Positions 12,777 to 24,250 of a stretch of 64,000 nt of DNA are shown one piece after another (position 1 is the first letter of the stretch; each line of letters opens with the position of its first letter). The DNA is taken from assembly GCA_003342815.1 (NCBI GenBank), contig PTEX01000480.1, forward strand, positions 124,001 to 188,000. Direction: 5' to 3'. The position numbers and the translations under genes are program-made. The notes below the pieces were generated by a model that did not search any database, was not told the origin of the DNA, and saw only the letters and a list, made by a program, of their open reading frames with translations. The stretch is from Eudromia elegans (Eukaryota > Chordata > Aves > Tinamiformes > Tinamidae).

Positions 12777-12805
12777 TATTATTGGTATTATTGGTATTAT
12801 CTTGG
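12777..12805 (+). repeat. Three-copy 9-bp tandem repeat (TATTATTGG)
   Basis: TATTATTGG occurs at 12,777-12,785 and 12,786-12,794, followed by a third, altered copy. It is a short local simple repeat with no evident function. Confidence 0.85.
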
Positions 12806-13062
12806 TTTATCATGTTAGTAGCAAACAAAACTTAATGAAGTGTTGCCTCAGCCTCCTCTTCCCATCCTAAAGCCCTTTGTCTGCTCCAGAAAGGGGTTCC
12901 CTTCCTTCATCAGGTCCATTTTCCCTGAGCTCCCGCTGCCAAAGCCAGGATTTAGACATGCAATAACAAAACAGCTCTAAGAAAATGCTAACTAACTCAG
13001 GAAAGAAAAAGAAAACTCAAATAAACCGATCTCCTTCCCCTTAAAAAACGAAACACACACAA

Positions 13063-13086
13063 AAACAAACAAACAAACAAACAAAA
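13063..13086 (+). repeat. (AAAC)n microsatellite
   Basis: About five or six AAAC units sit in an A/C-rich stretch that starts with a short (AC)n run at 13,053-13,060. This is a simple repeat. Confidence 0.9.
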
Positions 13087-16000
13087 ATCTTCCTCTCAAG
13101 CCAACCAACCACTCCAACAGTGGTAAAGGATGTGGATTTTTGTAGACATCTTCCAGTTTAATCTTCCATTTTAAGGAGGACAGCATTCATTTCCACCCTC
13201 TGCAGATTTCTCTCTGCTACTCGACTGACATATTAGTTCCCTTTACTCCCCTTTACCACCAGAATGGTAAGGACTCATTTCTAATTGAAGTTTATTAATG
13301 GCATGCTTATCTTTATTTCTTTATTCAGAAAGTAGGTCACTTTCTGAATTTATTTTTTCTTTCTCTTCAAGCATGTACAGGTATTAGCAATCTCCCCTCT
13401 TAGCCTTAAATTTCCTTTAGTAAATGAATCAAGTCACTTTAATCACTTGCCATAGTGAAGACTCTTCATTCATTCAGACATTTTTATGGTTTTCTCTAAT
13501 TTAGATTTAGTCCTGCCTAGCCTGGGCGGCAGAGTGGATTTGAGCTGAGATTTTATTGGCACCTTTTGCACTGCCTTAAATACTACTTTGTCCTGGAAAA
13601 AATCTCAACAAAATAGTCTTACAGGTGTTTTGTTCTGCTGAAAATTGATTTAGCTTGAAAAACCTGTTGTAGCAAGCCTGCCAGTCTGGTTTATTTCTTC
13701 ATCTCCGACAGTTGTTTGAGATCTTCCTGAGGGCTTGCTTGTGTCTGTGTTGGCCTTAATGCGCTTACGGATGATAGAGAAGTCATAGTAGCACTACAGG
13801 CCTCCACCTGCGGTCACTGTATTTAATGTCCTTTTCCTGAGTGCATTAAAGAGGTGTTCTCCCCCATCAGTTTAAACTCTGTAGCACAGAGAAAAGTCAT
13901 GGGCAATTCATGATAAATTCTATTTCAGTGCTATAGCTCCACTTTATGAACTTAGTAAGTGGCAATCACTGTCACAGGATAAATAACTTGGGGCATTTCA
14001 GCTCTCTCTGTTACAGATTGCACATGATTCCTCTCTCTGGATGTTCTCTCTGTGTTGACTAGTGTTGACTCCTGTGCCCTGCGCTCTCAGGACTTCAAGC
14101 CCTGGGAATCTGCACGGAGTCCAGGCACCGTCCTGGCTTGGGGTGTCTCAGGATGCCCATGGGTCCAGCTCTTTTGTCCAACCTCATCGTGCTGAGAGGT
14201 GGGATTTGCAGTTCTCTGACAGTAATGTGCCCCCATAGTCTGAGCTCAACCTTTCCCCACATATTAGCTATGTTACAGCCACTCAGCCCTCCAGAGACAC
14301 CTGCTAGTTGCAGATAACACGCACCAACAGTGGCCATCATATGCACCTGATCTTTATGAAGTCCATCACATGTTTTTCTAGTACTCTGGAATTTTCTTGG
14401 GCTGACATCAGGTTCTTTGGAGTCACTCAAGATCTGCCTGTGCTTTTCACATTTTGTCTGCTCAGTTTGGAGTAATTTCAGCTCACCTTATCTTTTCTGC
14501 TCTGAGGTGGCTCCACAGACAGAAGGTTTATTCCTGCTCTGAAATAATTCTTCTCTCCTGTCTGAAACTTTTCTGCACCATGATGTGGTACAGAATAATC
14601 TCCTGGGCCTTTCTAGGAGATCCAGCAATGCAAGCATGAGAGATAGTAATAGAAGACACACATACAGATGGACGTATGCATCTTTGGTCTTTATCTGACC
14701 AGGCATGGTAGTGACCAAGAGCATTACTTAGTCATTCTGAGGCTGCACAAAGTGAGCTGGAGTGACACAGGATTCTGATGTATATGTCCCCCAGGCACTG
14801 TAGAAGGAGATTAAATGCCTATTAGAACTGCTGAATCCACTATGCAGCAAGGCATCAGAAGGTCAGGCCTCTAAGTGATAAATGCCCATATCCTCATGCA
14901 GTCCTTGGTGGTCAGACATTATGGAAGTAGGCACGGAATCAACAAGCTGCATGTGTCTTTACTCTCACTACTTTGAAATGACTGAATTGTGCCTAAAATC
15001 AAGTGTCCCTCACGACTTCCTATGGCTTGGCTTGGATGTATAGGAAGGATGGTAAGGGCAACAGTCCTGCAAGATTGGCTAACTGGCAAGGTGGCTGATT
15101 GGCCATCAGCTTCATGGCACCATGAGCTACCTACAAAATCCATTATATGAAAGTGAACCCCAAGATGCATATCACATATCTCAGAAGGCCAAACGGAAGG
15201 GAAAGTCAGCAACAGTTTCACTGCCGTGGGTGACAATATATCACAGAGAATTGGGTAATTCCCCGAGTGGAATCACCAGGTCAAATGAGTCATTTCCATT
15301 CCACTGGATGGAATGGGTCAAACCAGATGTTGACCGGGATATTGAGTGGGGCTGGCATCTTAGCCACTGCTATGGACGTTTTAGCCACCACTGAGGGCAT
15401 GTTAGCCTCTTCTGCTGTCTCACTCCATTGCTGGTTAGTCAATATACTGTAGTAGCACCCACATTGCTTATGAGCCATATGGAAGTGAGGAGCCCCAGCT
15501 GGCCCATGTCTCATATATGGGTGCTAGTGCATTCTGTAATCCAGAGCTTCATGGTCTTTGACAGCCTCTGGCAGGAATCATGCATTTCTCAGGAGAGGAA
15601 GCCACTAACCAGTAACATTATAGAAATAAAAAAAGTGCTCTGTGCCTCCTAATGCAAGTAAGTGGACATTAGTCACCTTAATTCCACAGGGCCTCAGACA
15701 GCAAAACCAAGAACTTCCCATTTGTGCTATTTCTGGAAGCATCATGATTTTCAAACCACTCTCTTCATGCTTTTTAGACCTGAACCATGATTTTCAAGGG
15801 CTTGAAGTTGTCAGTACAGCTCTTAGTCAGGCAGGAGAGGGGTGCATGGGAGAGCAGAGACAGGAACAAAATTCAGCATGGGCATTTCTGATGCAAAATG
15901 ACCTCCTGCAAGTTGATCCAAGTCTCAGCATGTCTCAGGAAACTAGAACGTGTTTCATAATGTGTCAGGAACATTTCAGACACCCTTTTGCCACTGGCAG

Positions 16001-17940
16001 ATCTTATAATTAGGGGGCTAGTGAGTGTCTACAATCACTGCTCCGTTCTGCCTGACATCACGCCCACCAGGCAGTTTTATCAGCACTTCAAAGGAAAAAG
16101 ACTTACCTGTTATTTCAATATGAATGAGACATTAACTGATGCCAACAGAAGGTTAATTCCAGCATGTAAGTAGAATTCTGTTATTAATGTTTTCATTAGG
16201 TTTAGTTATTTTAAATCTTATCTAAAATTATTTAGAAGGTAATTAAGTTCCATTGGCACCTAAAGTGAGAGAAACAGAAGAAAGGCTCAGATGCTTGTAA
16301 ATCTGTCTTCCTCTCTGTCTTACAAATGCAGAGAGAAATAATTTTAATGAAAGGTCATGGGCTGTCTTCTACAGCCTTCTCGCAAACCTCTTCCCCTCCC
16401 TCCAAAGCAGAAATTTTTAGAAATCTTCACAGCTGCATTTACAGTTGAATACTGACTTCTTTCAGATCCTGACTGTAAGAGATTCCAGAGCCTACAAAGC
16501 CCTCTGGGAATCTAACTTGTGTTTTAGGCTTCAAGTGAGCCTACCTTTTTGGGAAGAGAAGGCACAATACCATACAAATCAATTAATAGTTTCTAATAAC
16601 TATAGAGACAAGATAAAAGTGCCACTAACCTCTAACATGGAAAATATTGCAAGACATTTTTCAAAGCTGTCCAGTGCGGCTCAGTGTTAGCAGTTAGTGT
16701 TAGCAAATGCGTGTAATGTACACCAGATAATTCATCTTAGCAGCGTGATGGCTATTACCCAAATGTTTACTCTCTAATTATCTTGTTACCCTGTGTTTGC
16801 AATAAATAGAAAATTGTTCAGTTCAGTATTTTTCTTCCTCAACACCAGTAGTCGGCCAATCTTTTCTGTCTCTCTTTCCTCCCAGATTGCTGGATCTGAT
16901 AATTAATTTGATAAAATACTGTCTGTTTCATTAATCCAGCAGACAGAGGAGAGTAAAGTGGTGAATTGAAAAAGAGACGATAGGGTTTCACTAATCTGAA
17001 AGATGTGTGATAGCAAATTCATGAGCCTGATCACAAATTTAGGTGAGTGTCTGAGAAGAATATTAATGATGTCAGAGAGCATATGGCTACTTCTGTTGAT
17101 TCAAAAAGAGAGCTTGAGACCATGAGCTTCACTCCCCTGTGGGTGTCTTTGCAATATATTTGTACACTGGAAAACTGGGGAGAGCAGAACTGGAGACAGG
17201 TAAAAGACTGGAGCACAAGTGATGGTTTGCCTCCCTGTTGGAGAGAATCAGTAGGTAGGGAGTGGCTCAAAAAAAATGGCCTGATTTCCTAAGTATTGGC
17301 AGGTTTTTTGCCTGAAACCTCCTCTCATGCCACCCTCATTGTAAGTGTCCCACTTCAATCCATATAAACCCCGAAAGAAAAAGGTAGCGTGGCCATGTGT
17401 GCATGGAGCAGCCAGGTGTGAGCAAGCCAGGAGACCCCTCTCATCTGGGGTTCCCCAAGTCTTTTTCTTCCTCCTGGAGAGACACAGATACACACCAAAT
17501 ATACAGAGCTATACAGAGAGAAGGATCTCAGAGTTTGAACAACCACCACCGTATTTGGCTCCAAACAGACAATGAATTCCGAAGACGCTAGAAGGCTTTT
17601 GAATTGATAGAGGCACACAATAGAGGGAGGCAGAGACAGCACAATCCTGGACACTTTTCTTAGAAAAGTGGGGAAAAAATGGGGAGAGGGTGAAAAAAAT
17701 CTGCTTATTAACTCAGTAAAACTCTGGTCCACTAGCACAGACAAACTGGAACAACATGTTCAAGTGATACACTTTATGAAAAAAACATGGCATTTTTATT
17801 GAATTTAATGAAGACTGGAACATGTAACCCACCGTGCAGTTTAATAGCACTCTTAAACCAGCAAGGCTAAATGTTTACAGGGAATCAGAAAGTGCTGCAA
17901 AATGACCAATATCCAAAGCCATAGTGTCTGCAGAGAGTTC

Positions 17941-18407
17941 ATTTCATCAGTAAAATTAAAAAGAATAAAAAAAAGAAACAATTTCCCTCTGTGTCGCTGA
18001 AGTAGTAGAATATTGCCAATTCAAAAAGAGATTTGAGGCACAAGGGAGTTGTACGATATAGGTATTCACTCTGCAGAATTAAACAATCTAAAAATGGGTA
18101 TTTACAAAGGTTGACTTGACCCTAAAATATACACTCGAAATTGCTGTATCAACGGAGATTCCTACTAAAACATGCCAGGGTGCTGCAGCACTCTAAGATC
18201 TAAGATAAACTAAGAGCCAAGCATAAAATACAGCTTAGGCAATACCCACGACGTACTTCTGCTCTGAGAAAGGTTTCCAATGCAAATGATTATCGATTTC
18301 TTGACAGTCTTGTGGAAACTGCAATGAATTAGGGTATATGCAGTAATTGTGGAGGTCGGCGCATAAGCACCACTTTCAAAACACACTTTCAGAGGATTTC
18401 AGAGTCC
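17941..18407. promoter_or_regulatory. CpG-retaining AT-rich block, possible conserved element
   Basis: Roughly nine CpG sites fall between 17,990 and 18,365 in sequence of about 41% GC. My hand estimate of observed/expected CpG is about 0.55, well above the surrounding DNA. There is no frame of note. CpG retention in AT-rich non-coding DNA can mark constraint or lack of germline methylation. This is inference only; orthologous sequence was not compared. Confidence 0.25.
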
Positions 18408-18423
18408 TTTTTTGCAGGTGAGA
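18408..18423 (+). promoter_or_regulatory. Recursive-splice-like motif (CAG/GTGAG)
   Basis: TCCTTTTTTGCAG is followed directly by GTGAGAGG, placing a 3' splice acceptor immediately before a 5' donor at 18,417/18,418. Known recursive splice sites in very long vertebrate introns have this Y-tract, YAG/GTRAG form. By rough count, fewer than one such site is expected by chance in this window on both strands. Weaker look-alikes lie at 57,940/57,941 and 62,073/62,074 on the same strand. There is no evidence that the window is transcribed. Confidence 0.25.
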
Positions 18424-18564
18424 GGCTAAAGTCCACTGGTAATGTTTTCTATAATGTTTCATGTATAAAGAGCAATATGAGGTGTGGTTGGCAAATGGAA
18501 AGAATAAAAGTTTGCCCAGAGTCTGCTCCCTTTGTAAAATCTTGAGTAGATTATCCCACTGTAT

Positions 18565-18953
18565 TAAAAAAGAGAAAGAGAGAGAGAAAGAGAGAGAGAC
18601 AGAAAGGGAAGGAAGGAAGGAAGGAAGGAAGGAAGGAAGGAAGGAAGGAAGGAAGGAAGGAAGGAAGGAAGGAAGGAAGGAAGGAAGGAAGGAAGNNNNN
18701 NNNNNNNNNNNNNNNNNNNNNNNNNNNNNNNNNNNNNNNNNNNNNNNNNNNNNNNNNNNNNNNNNNNNNNNNNNNNNNNNNNNNNNNNNNNNNNNNNNNN
18801 NNNNNNNNNNNNNNNNNNNNNNNNNNNNNNNNNNNNNNNNNNNNNNNNNNNNNNNNNNNNGGAAGGAAGGAAGGAAGGAAGGAAGGAAGGAAGGAAGGAA
18901 GGAAGGAAGGAAGGAAGGAAGGAAGGAAGGAAGGAAGGAAGGAAGGAAGGAAA
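18565..18953 (+). repeat. Long purine tract: (GA)n leading into (GGAA)n array
   Basis: An A/G run with GAGA units (18,565-18,606, one C at 18,600) leads into perfect GGAA units at 18,607-18,695. These continue after an assembly gap at 18,861-18,953. At least 45 GGAA units are visible in total. The long open frames through it (Lys-Glu-Gly-Arg repeats, or Phe-Leu-Pro-Ser on the other strand) are by-products of the repeat, not genes. GGAA is the core of ETS-family binding sites, and long purine tracts can form triplex DNA; any role here is unproven. Confidence 0.98.
18696..18860. other. Assembly gap of 165 N inside the GGAA array
   Basis: All 165 bases are N and both edges are GGAA units. The gap most likely reflects failure to assemble the repeat. 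Its true length is unknown and may differ greatly from 165. Confidence 0.99.
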
Positions 18954-18955
18954 CG

Positions 18956-19015
18956 AAACAGGCTAAACAGGCCCAGCTCTCTCAGCCTTTGCTCATAAAT
19001 GTCCTGCTCACATGC
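18956..19015 (-). repeat. CR1 LINE body fragment
   Basis: AGGCTAAACAGGCCCAGCTC followed by TCTCAGCCTTTGCTCATAAA is the reverse complement of a block near the 3' end of bird CR1, where the sense strand reads ATGAG.AAAGGCTGAGAGAGCTGGG...TTTAGCCT. The part of CR1 that lies next in that direction is rich in GAAGAGAA-type sequence on the sense strand and TTCTC on the other. The neighbouring simple repeat could have grown near such a tract, though the purine strand is opposite to expectation. Only about 60 bases are recognisable. Confidence 0.65.
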
Positions 19016-22000
19016 CCACCATTGGGTGCAACCAGAGGAAGACTGCAGAATCAGCCAACATGGACCCCAGGAAGGGATTTGAGACCCTGAGCCTTGATTT
19101 TGCTGTGCAGCCACATGGCTTAAACCATGCCACCTTGCCTCTGTCCATCACCCTGGTCCCTGGGCTGGCTGCCCATGGTCCAAGGTGAGACCTCGTGCTT
19201 CCCATCACCGTCTGTGGCTGCTGTGTCTCTCTTGCTGCCTTGTCCAGCCTGCTAGCAGGCGGCAGGTCTCACTCACAGTGAACAGTTTACCGTGTGCCAG
19301 TTAGCAGCAAGCATTTCTGGTGTTTGCTTTTGTCTTTATTAAAAAAGCACCTTACCATAATGCGAATGTTCAGGCCTTCAGAGCTGCCTGCACCAGCCGT
19401 CTTAGGAAGCAAACCCCCATGTAAACAAAAAGCAAGTAACCCCCCTGGAGCAACAGCAATGCTGCACTTTGTTAGTAAAAGCTGGAAGCACTGAATAATC
19501 CTCCCACCTACCACATCAGTAATCTAACAACACAACACTTTAGTCAGCATAAAAAAGAGACATGATATTTTCCTAATTGATAGAATATCTATAGAAAACC
19601 TATTTAGACATTTTAATGGGATAACAGGAACACCATGCCAATCTGTGGAGGTGGAGAGCTCATCAGAAACTTTAATACTTTCCATATGTGCAAGCAAGTA
19701 TCATTTATAGAGATTTTCTTTTCCTAGTTTCATCCATCTGCCTCATCAAGCTATTCCTTTTTGTCTCTTATTTATGGCTGTAATTTTGATGCCACAGTTA
19801 ATGTACACGATCTGCTGTGTATTTCTGTTATTTGTTTTGAAAAATGTGCTCTTTTCAGCTTGTATCTAAAGTCATTTATTTGCCTGCAAAATAACCTGGC
19901 CCTCAACTATTTCCTGATAACTGGTTTTGCAGTACCTGGGATTTTTCTGTAATGGTATATATACATTCTTTATTATTGCATTTAAATACTTATTAACAAC
20001 TCATGGAACCTTAAATGGCTGAAAAAAACAGATTCCTGAGTTAAATATTTCTTGAGTGTCTCTTACGCGAATCTCCTCTCTGTGAGTGTAGGTTGCACAG
20101 TGGAAGGGAGCACAGCTCACAGTTGATCTTGCCAGGGAAACTGCATTTTTTATGGAACAATATTTTAAATTCATGTATAAAGGCAGTGACACAGCCGCTC
20201 AGGGGCTGTTGTAATAGGGTACAAATACTTGTGCATGATATGTTCTTTGATTTTACCAGCCTTTTTATTATGGCCACTAGAGATTTCACTGCATCTGCTC
20301 TGATTGAGCATCCTGATGGGAAGGGTAAAAGTTCTAGCACCTATGGCCTTCATTACATGCATGAGTCAGTCAATATACTTGCACTGGGCCTCCTTAGACT
20401 TTGCTGCTCATGAACCCTTAGAGAGATGCATTTGCACAACTGCCCTCTCTCTTCAGTCATTTCTGTGCACCGACAGGACAAGCAAGGCAATGATGTACTT
20501 GAGGCACAGAGTCACGGACTCATGAGGCAAACATACCGTGGAACGAATAGAGCTGCAAGTCCTTGTCCACGGATGGAGCAGCGATGCTTGTCGTCAGAGC
20601 TGACACCCCAGCCACGTCCAACAGGCATTTTGCTCTGCTGCTGGCATGGTCAGGCTTGTGTCCCAGTTCAGGGCATCTTTGGGAACTGTCCTCTGAGTCC
20701 AAGGCTCAAAGTGCGGACTCTCAGGGACCCCTTGTTAGCACAGAGTGCACGGCCACCTGGAGAACAGGGTGTCACAGTGACACATTACTCCTCAGGCAAC
20801 TGACTACGAGTTAGTGTTTTCCCCTTCTGCAGATCCAGAAAATTTCCAGTCAGTATTTCTGCATCAGCCAAGTGAAATATCTGGCTAAAATGGAAGAACA
20901 CATTTAAAATATGGGACCTAAACCTAAAAAGCTAGCATGTGCATAAAACCATGTGCATAAAAGTGCATGTGGAAGCCTTCACTCTCATGTCTGAAGAAGT
21001 AAGAAACAAAACAAAAAGCAATCGACAAGCCTCTGTGAACGTGTGTGACCTCCCTTCTTAGCTGCTTTGCTTTGGCCTCTATTTAAGTCAGGGATTTGTG
21101 CCATCAAATAGGGGGTTAATCCTGAAAACCCTTTCCTTCCCCTCCAGCTGGGCCATCCCAAACTCACTACCTCTGTCATCCCTTCCTGCAACCCTGGCTG
21201 CCTGGTTGCCTTCGAGCAAGCCTTGGCAGGCTGGCAACTCAAAGAGGGTGATGGGTTCTGCAAGTTGTCTGATACTGACTCTATTAACTTGGACTGTCAG
21301 AAGGAAAATAAGGAATTTGTATTTATCCGTACTCTCATTGATCTTTAAATATGAAGCCCTTAAAGCATATGTACTTGCCAAGCAGTGGCTGAGCCTGTCG
21401 AAGAAATAGAAGTTTATCTACAAGGTTCCTTCTTCACAAAAGGCAGTGATGAGACGATGCCATATATAAGCCTCTGGGGTCCTGTCCCTTACTTGGCCTC
21501 CCGTTGAATAGCTGATCAATTTGGAGTGACTCCCTGGAGGTCCTCCCTTTATCTTGATTTCTTGTTTCACTCCTTTTAGCACATGATTTCACTCGCATCC
21601 CTTCTAGCAGTGTAAATTCAGGAAACACATTTATCTCTGGTCTCACCAGAGGCTTCCGTAAAGCTGACGTGCAAGAAGACACCATCAACGATTCCGTAAT
21701 AGAGGCCTGAAAGTGAGAACAGAGGAAACTCACACTTAATTTCACAGACTGTCAGGCAATGCAGCCTGTTTCACATCTCCATGGCATCCATAATATCCCG
21801 TAACAATGGATGCTCTGCAGGTTACATCCCAGGTGGTCTCAGGCAACCAGTTGCCTTGTGCTGCAGTATTTCAGATAGTGAAGCCATTTGTCATGGATTG
21901 TTGCCATTTCTCACTCTGTCATTTGAGGATGGTATGGCTGAGCGTCTGTCCCATCAGCACATGTATATGTATAACATGTATATGGTAAAATACTTGCCAA

Positions 22001-24164
22001 GGAGAGGGCTCTGTGCAGGATGAAGGGGCAGCCCAGCTTAGTGCTCTGCTGCTCTCCACTGGGAGCCGTATCCTACTCGTCTTAGCACTACCCTCAGTCT
22101 CTAAGTGAGATTTTTCTCCAGACTTTCCCATAATAATGTAAAAGGATTTACTGGGAAAGGAAAATAGAAGCTCCCAAGATATTTGCATCAACATTACAGA
22201 GTCAAAACAACTTTATTTTTTGGCTAGACTAGATATTTTGAATGCTTACCAAAAAGCTTTTTTTTTTTTTTTTTTTTCTAATTTAATGGAAATCATTTTT
22301 AACAGCAGTGGCAGAGAAAGGCTGAAAGAGCCCTGGGTTCATAATGAAAATAAGAAACTAGATTATTGCTTAGCTTTAGCATATATGATAGAGTTCTTGT
22401 CACAGCAGAGAGAAAGGCATTTGCAATTTTGAAATTAAAGTTTTCACGTAGCCTGTTCTCCTTCAATTTGACAAGAACTTGAGAACTATACCATACTGGC
22501 ACCAGTATCACTTGGGTTGCTTTGACAGACTCCTCCCTTGTTGATCTCAGTCTGACTTTACTCATCTCTTTCTCTTCTGCTTGGACTGTCAAGGCTGCAA
22601 GCCCAGGTCCACCTTTGGTTGCAGAGCAGCCAGCCCATGAAATCCTGATCCATGATGAGGAGTTCTAGAGTGAGAGATCAGTATAAATATTAAATAATGA
22701 GAAAACTCAGTACTCCTCAGTTGGTTCAAACCCTTTCTTTAGTCTGTTAGCAAGAACCCCCAAAACCTCACTTCTTGCTTTTGACTTCCGTAAATCCCAC
22801 TTGTCATGCAGTGGATCTTTCATCTCAATAGAACTTTTATCTTCAGACAGGTCAGATGTTTAAAGAACCGGAAAATATTAACAAGTAGGAAGAAAGGAAA
22901 GAGGAAATGCAGACAGTGTAATGAGCAGAGACTGCCTTTAGGCCAAGGTCCTTGTTCCTAAAGTTTCGTTGGGTTCTTCTCAGCATGATCGTCCACCCTT
23001 GAATCAATGCTGGTAGCAGTGACTCGGATTAAAGGGGAGTGGCTAATTGTTCTGTGTTAATTTCACTGTGTATGTTTGTGCATTCAACAGTTTTGATGTT
23101 GATGCTCTGCACTAAATTGTAATCAAGAAGATTGTAATAGAAGGAGGAATAACACTGACCTCCTGATGGACAGCACTTCTGCTCCATACTAATGAGCAGC
23201 TGCAGCAGGTATCACTTAGGGTCATTAACAGCGACAGGGAGGTTATAGCAATGCTGCAGAGGAAACTGTGCAAGCAGGAGACCCTTGTTAATGTCTGCTC
23301 CAAAGAGTAGATTACAGAAGAGCATTTGTGAATGTTGTTTACCCCCAAAAACTGGAAGAGCCTGTGTTATGTATTCTTATCCCATGTGACATTAAGATTT
23401 CTTAAAGAACCCATCCACTCTCTCTTTTTTTTTTTATTGAATTTGAAGTGAAGAAGCATCTTAGTCACAAGCTCAAGAATCAAATTTAAGCATGGTCTTG
23501 TTCCTTCAGTTTTACCAAAAATGAACCCAGCACAGTGTCCTGCTGTACCTTATGGGAAAATCACAAAATAGTGCCAGAATAGTTATCTATGGCCTTCGTT
23601 TGAGGATACTGATTGATAGTTCTTAGGAGAAGAGATTTTCATCTATTGTGTTAGACCCAATGATATGAATTACAGCCAGGTTTTTAGCCAAGGGGAAAAA
23701 AGAATGAGCGAAAAAGAAAGACTTTTCAAAATTTTCTTCCCCTATGAAAGAGAACATCTTTGAATAAAGAGCCTCTGTACTGGCATTGTAACAGGAAATA
23801 TGAGTTTAACCCCTAGATCTCCTATTTTATTAAATTATTGAGTCTCTCTATATTTATAGCTTTGAAGTCCCATCATCTGGAGTCAAGTGAATATTGCAAC
23901 TTTCATTTTTATAAATTTTTAGCCTCTGTCATTGCATGTAATGTAACTGTAAACGGAAGTCAGAAAAATAGTAGGCAAATAAAAAGGACTGCAAATGTAT
24001 GCAAAGAGGATGCAAAATATATCGAGATATCTAAATCACTTTTAATTTGAAGGAGGAATGAACAGTTTCATGATTTTAGGTTGCTCAGGATTATCAAAAG
24101 TATAATTAATCTCTTGTCTCCATTATGCCCGTTCAAAATGGTATTAATAAATTTGTATTTATCC
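19016..24164. other. Unique non-coding DNA
   Basis: The longest frame is 125 codons (20426-20803, plus), with no known family. ATGTGCATAAAA is repeated at 20,937 and 20,951 (14-bp period). A 20-T run lies at 22,258-22,277. TTTTTATTGAATTTG near 23,433 gives AATAAA followed by A-rich sequence on the minus strand, but only about ten A follow. No gene is supported. Confidence 0.65.
22258..22277 (+). repeat. 20-base poly(T) run
   Basis: An uninterrupted T run follows AAAAAGC and precedes CTAATTTAATGG. It is low complexity. Read on the minus strand as poly(A), it has no AATAAA at a suitable distance upstream, so a retrocopy tail is not supported. Confidence 0.95.
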
Positions 24165-24250
24165 ATTGTAGATTGCAAGTGCTTCAGGGCACTGCCTACC
24201 TCTCAGTAGGCCATCCCGTAGGGCGTAATGGAGAAGAGTCCTCATAGTAT
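24165..24250 (+). repeat. Ancient L2/L3- or MIR-type 3' tail
   Basis: TAGATTGCAAGTGCTTCAGG followed by GCACTGCCTACCTCT and GTAGGGCGTAATGGAGAAGA follows the pattern TAGA(C/T)TGTAAGCTC.TTGGGGCA, GGGACTGTCTCT and ACAGCGCCTA..AATGGGGTCCT. That pattern is common in 3' tails of old L2/L3-like or MIR-like elements in amniotes. It is recognised from memory of the pattern, and the exact family cannot be named by eye. Confidence 0.5.

Larger units (their letters stand above)
11127..17940. other. Unique non-coding DNA with scattered simple repeats
   Basis: The longest frames are 129 codons (17355-17744, minus), 123 codons (15642-16013, plus) and 111 codons (14095-14430, minus); none resembles a known protein. 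Local repeats include GTGTTGACT at 14,052 and 14,062, and an 8-bp-stem hairpin CCATTCCA-CTGGA-TGGAATGG at 15,296-15,316. The AT-rich stretch 16,700-16,960 has many TAAT/ATTA cores. TTTTTATTGAATT near 17,793 gives AATAAA on the minus strand, but no transcript evidence accompanies it. Confidence 0.65.

Noticed and set aside
17785..17810. AATAAA on the minus strand that might end a transcript
   Set aside because: An isolated hexamer without an exon, a coding frame or downstream GU-rich evidence does not support a 3' end.
18461..19114. Longest open frames in the window (209 codons on +, 187 on -) across the GGAA array
   Set aside because: They are open only because a 4-base repeat lacks stops and the gap is read as unknown residues. 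The translations are Lys-Glu-Gly-Arg and Phe-Leu-Pro-Ser repeats.
19270..19290. TCACAGTGAACAG resembling the start of the miR-128 mature sequence
   Set aside because: The match stops after about 11 bases and no hairpin arm is evident nearby.
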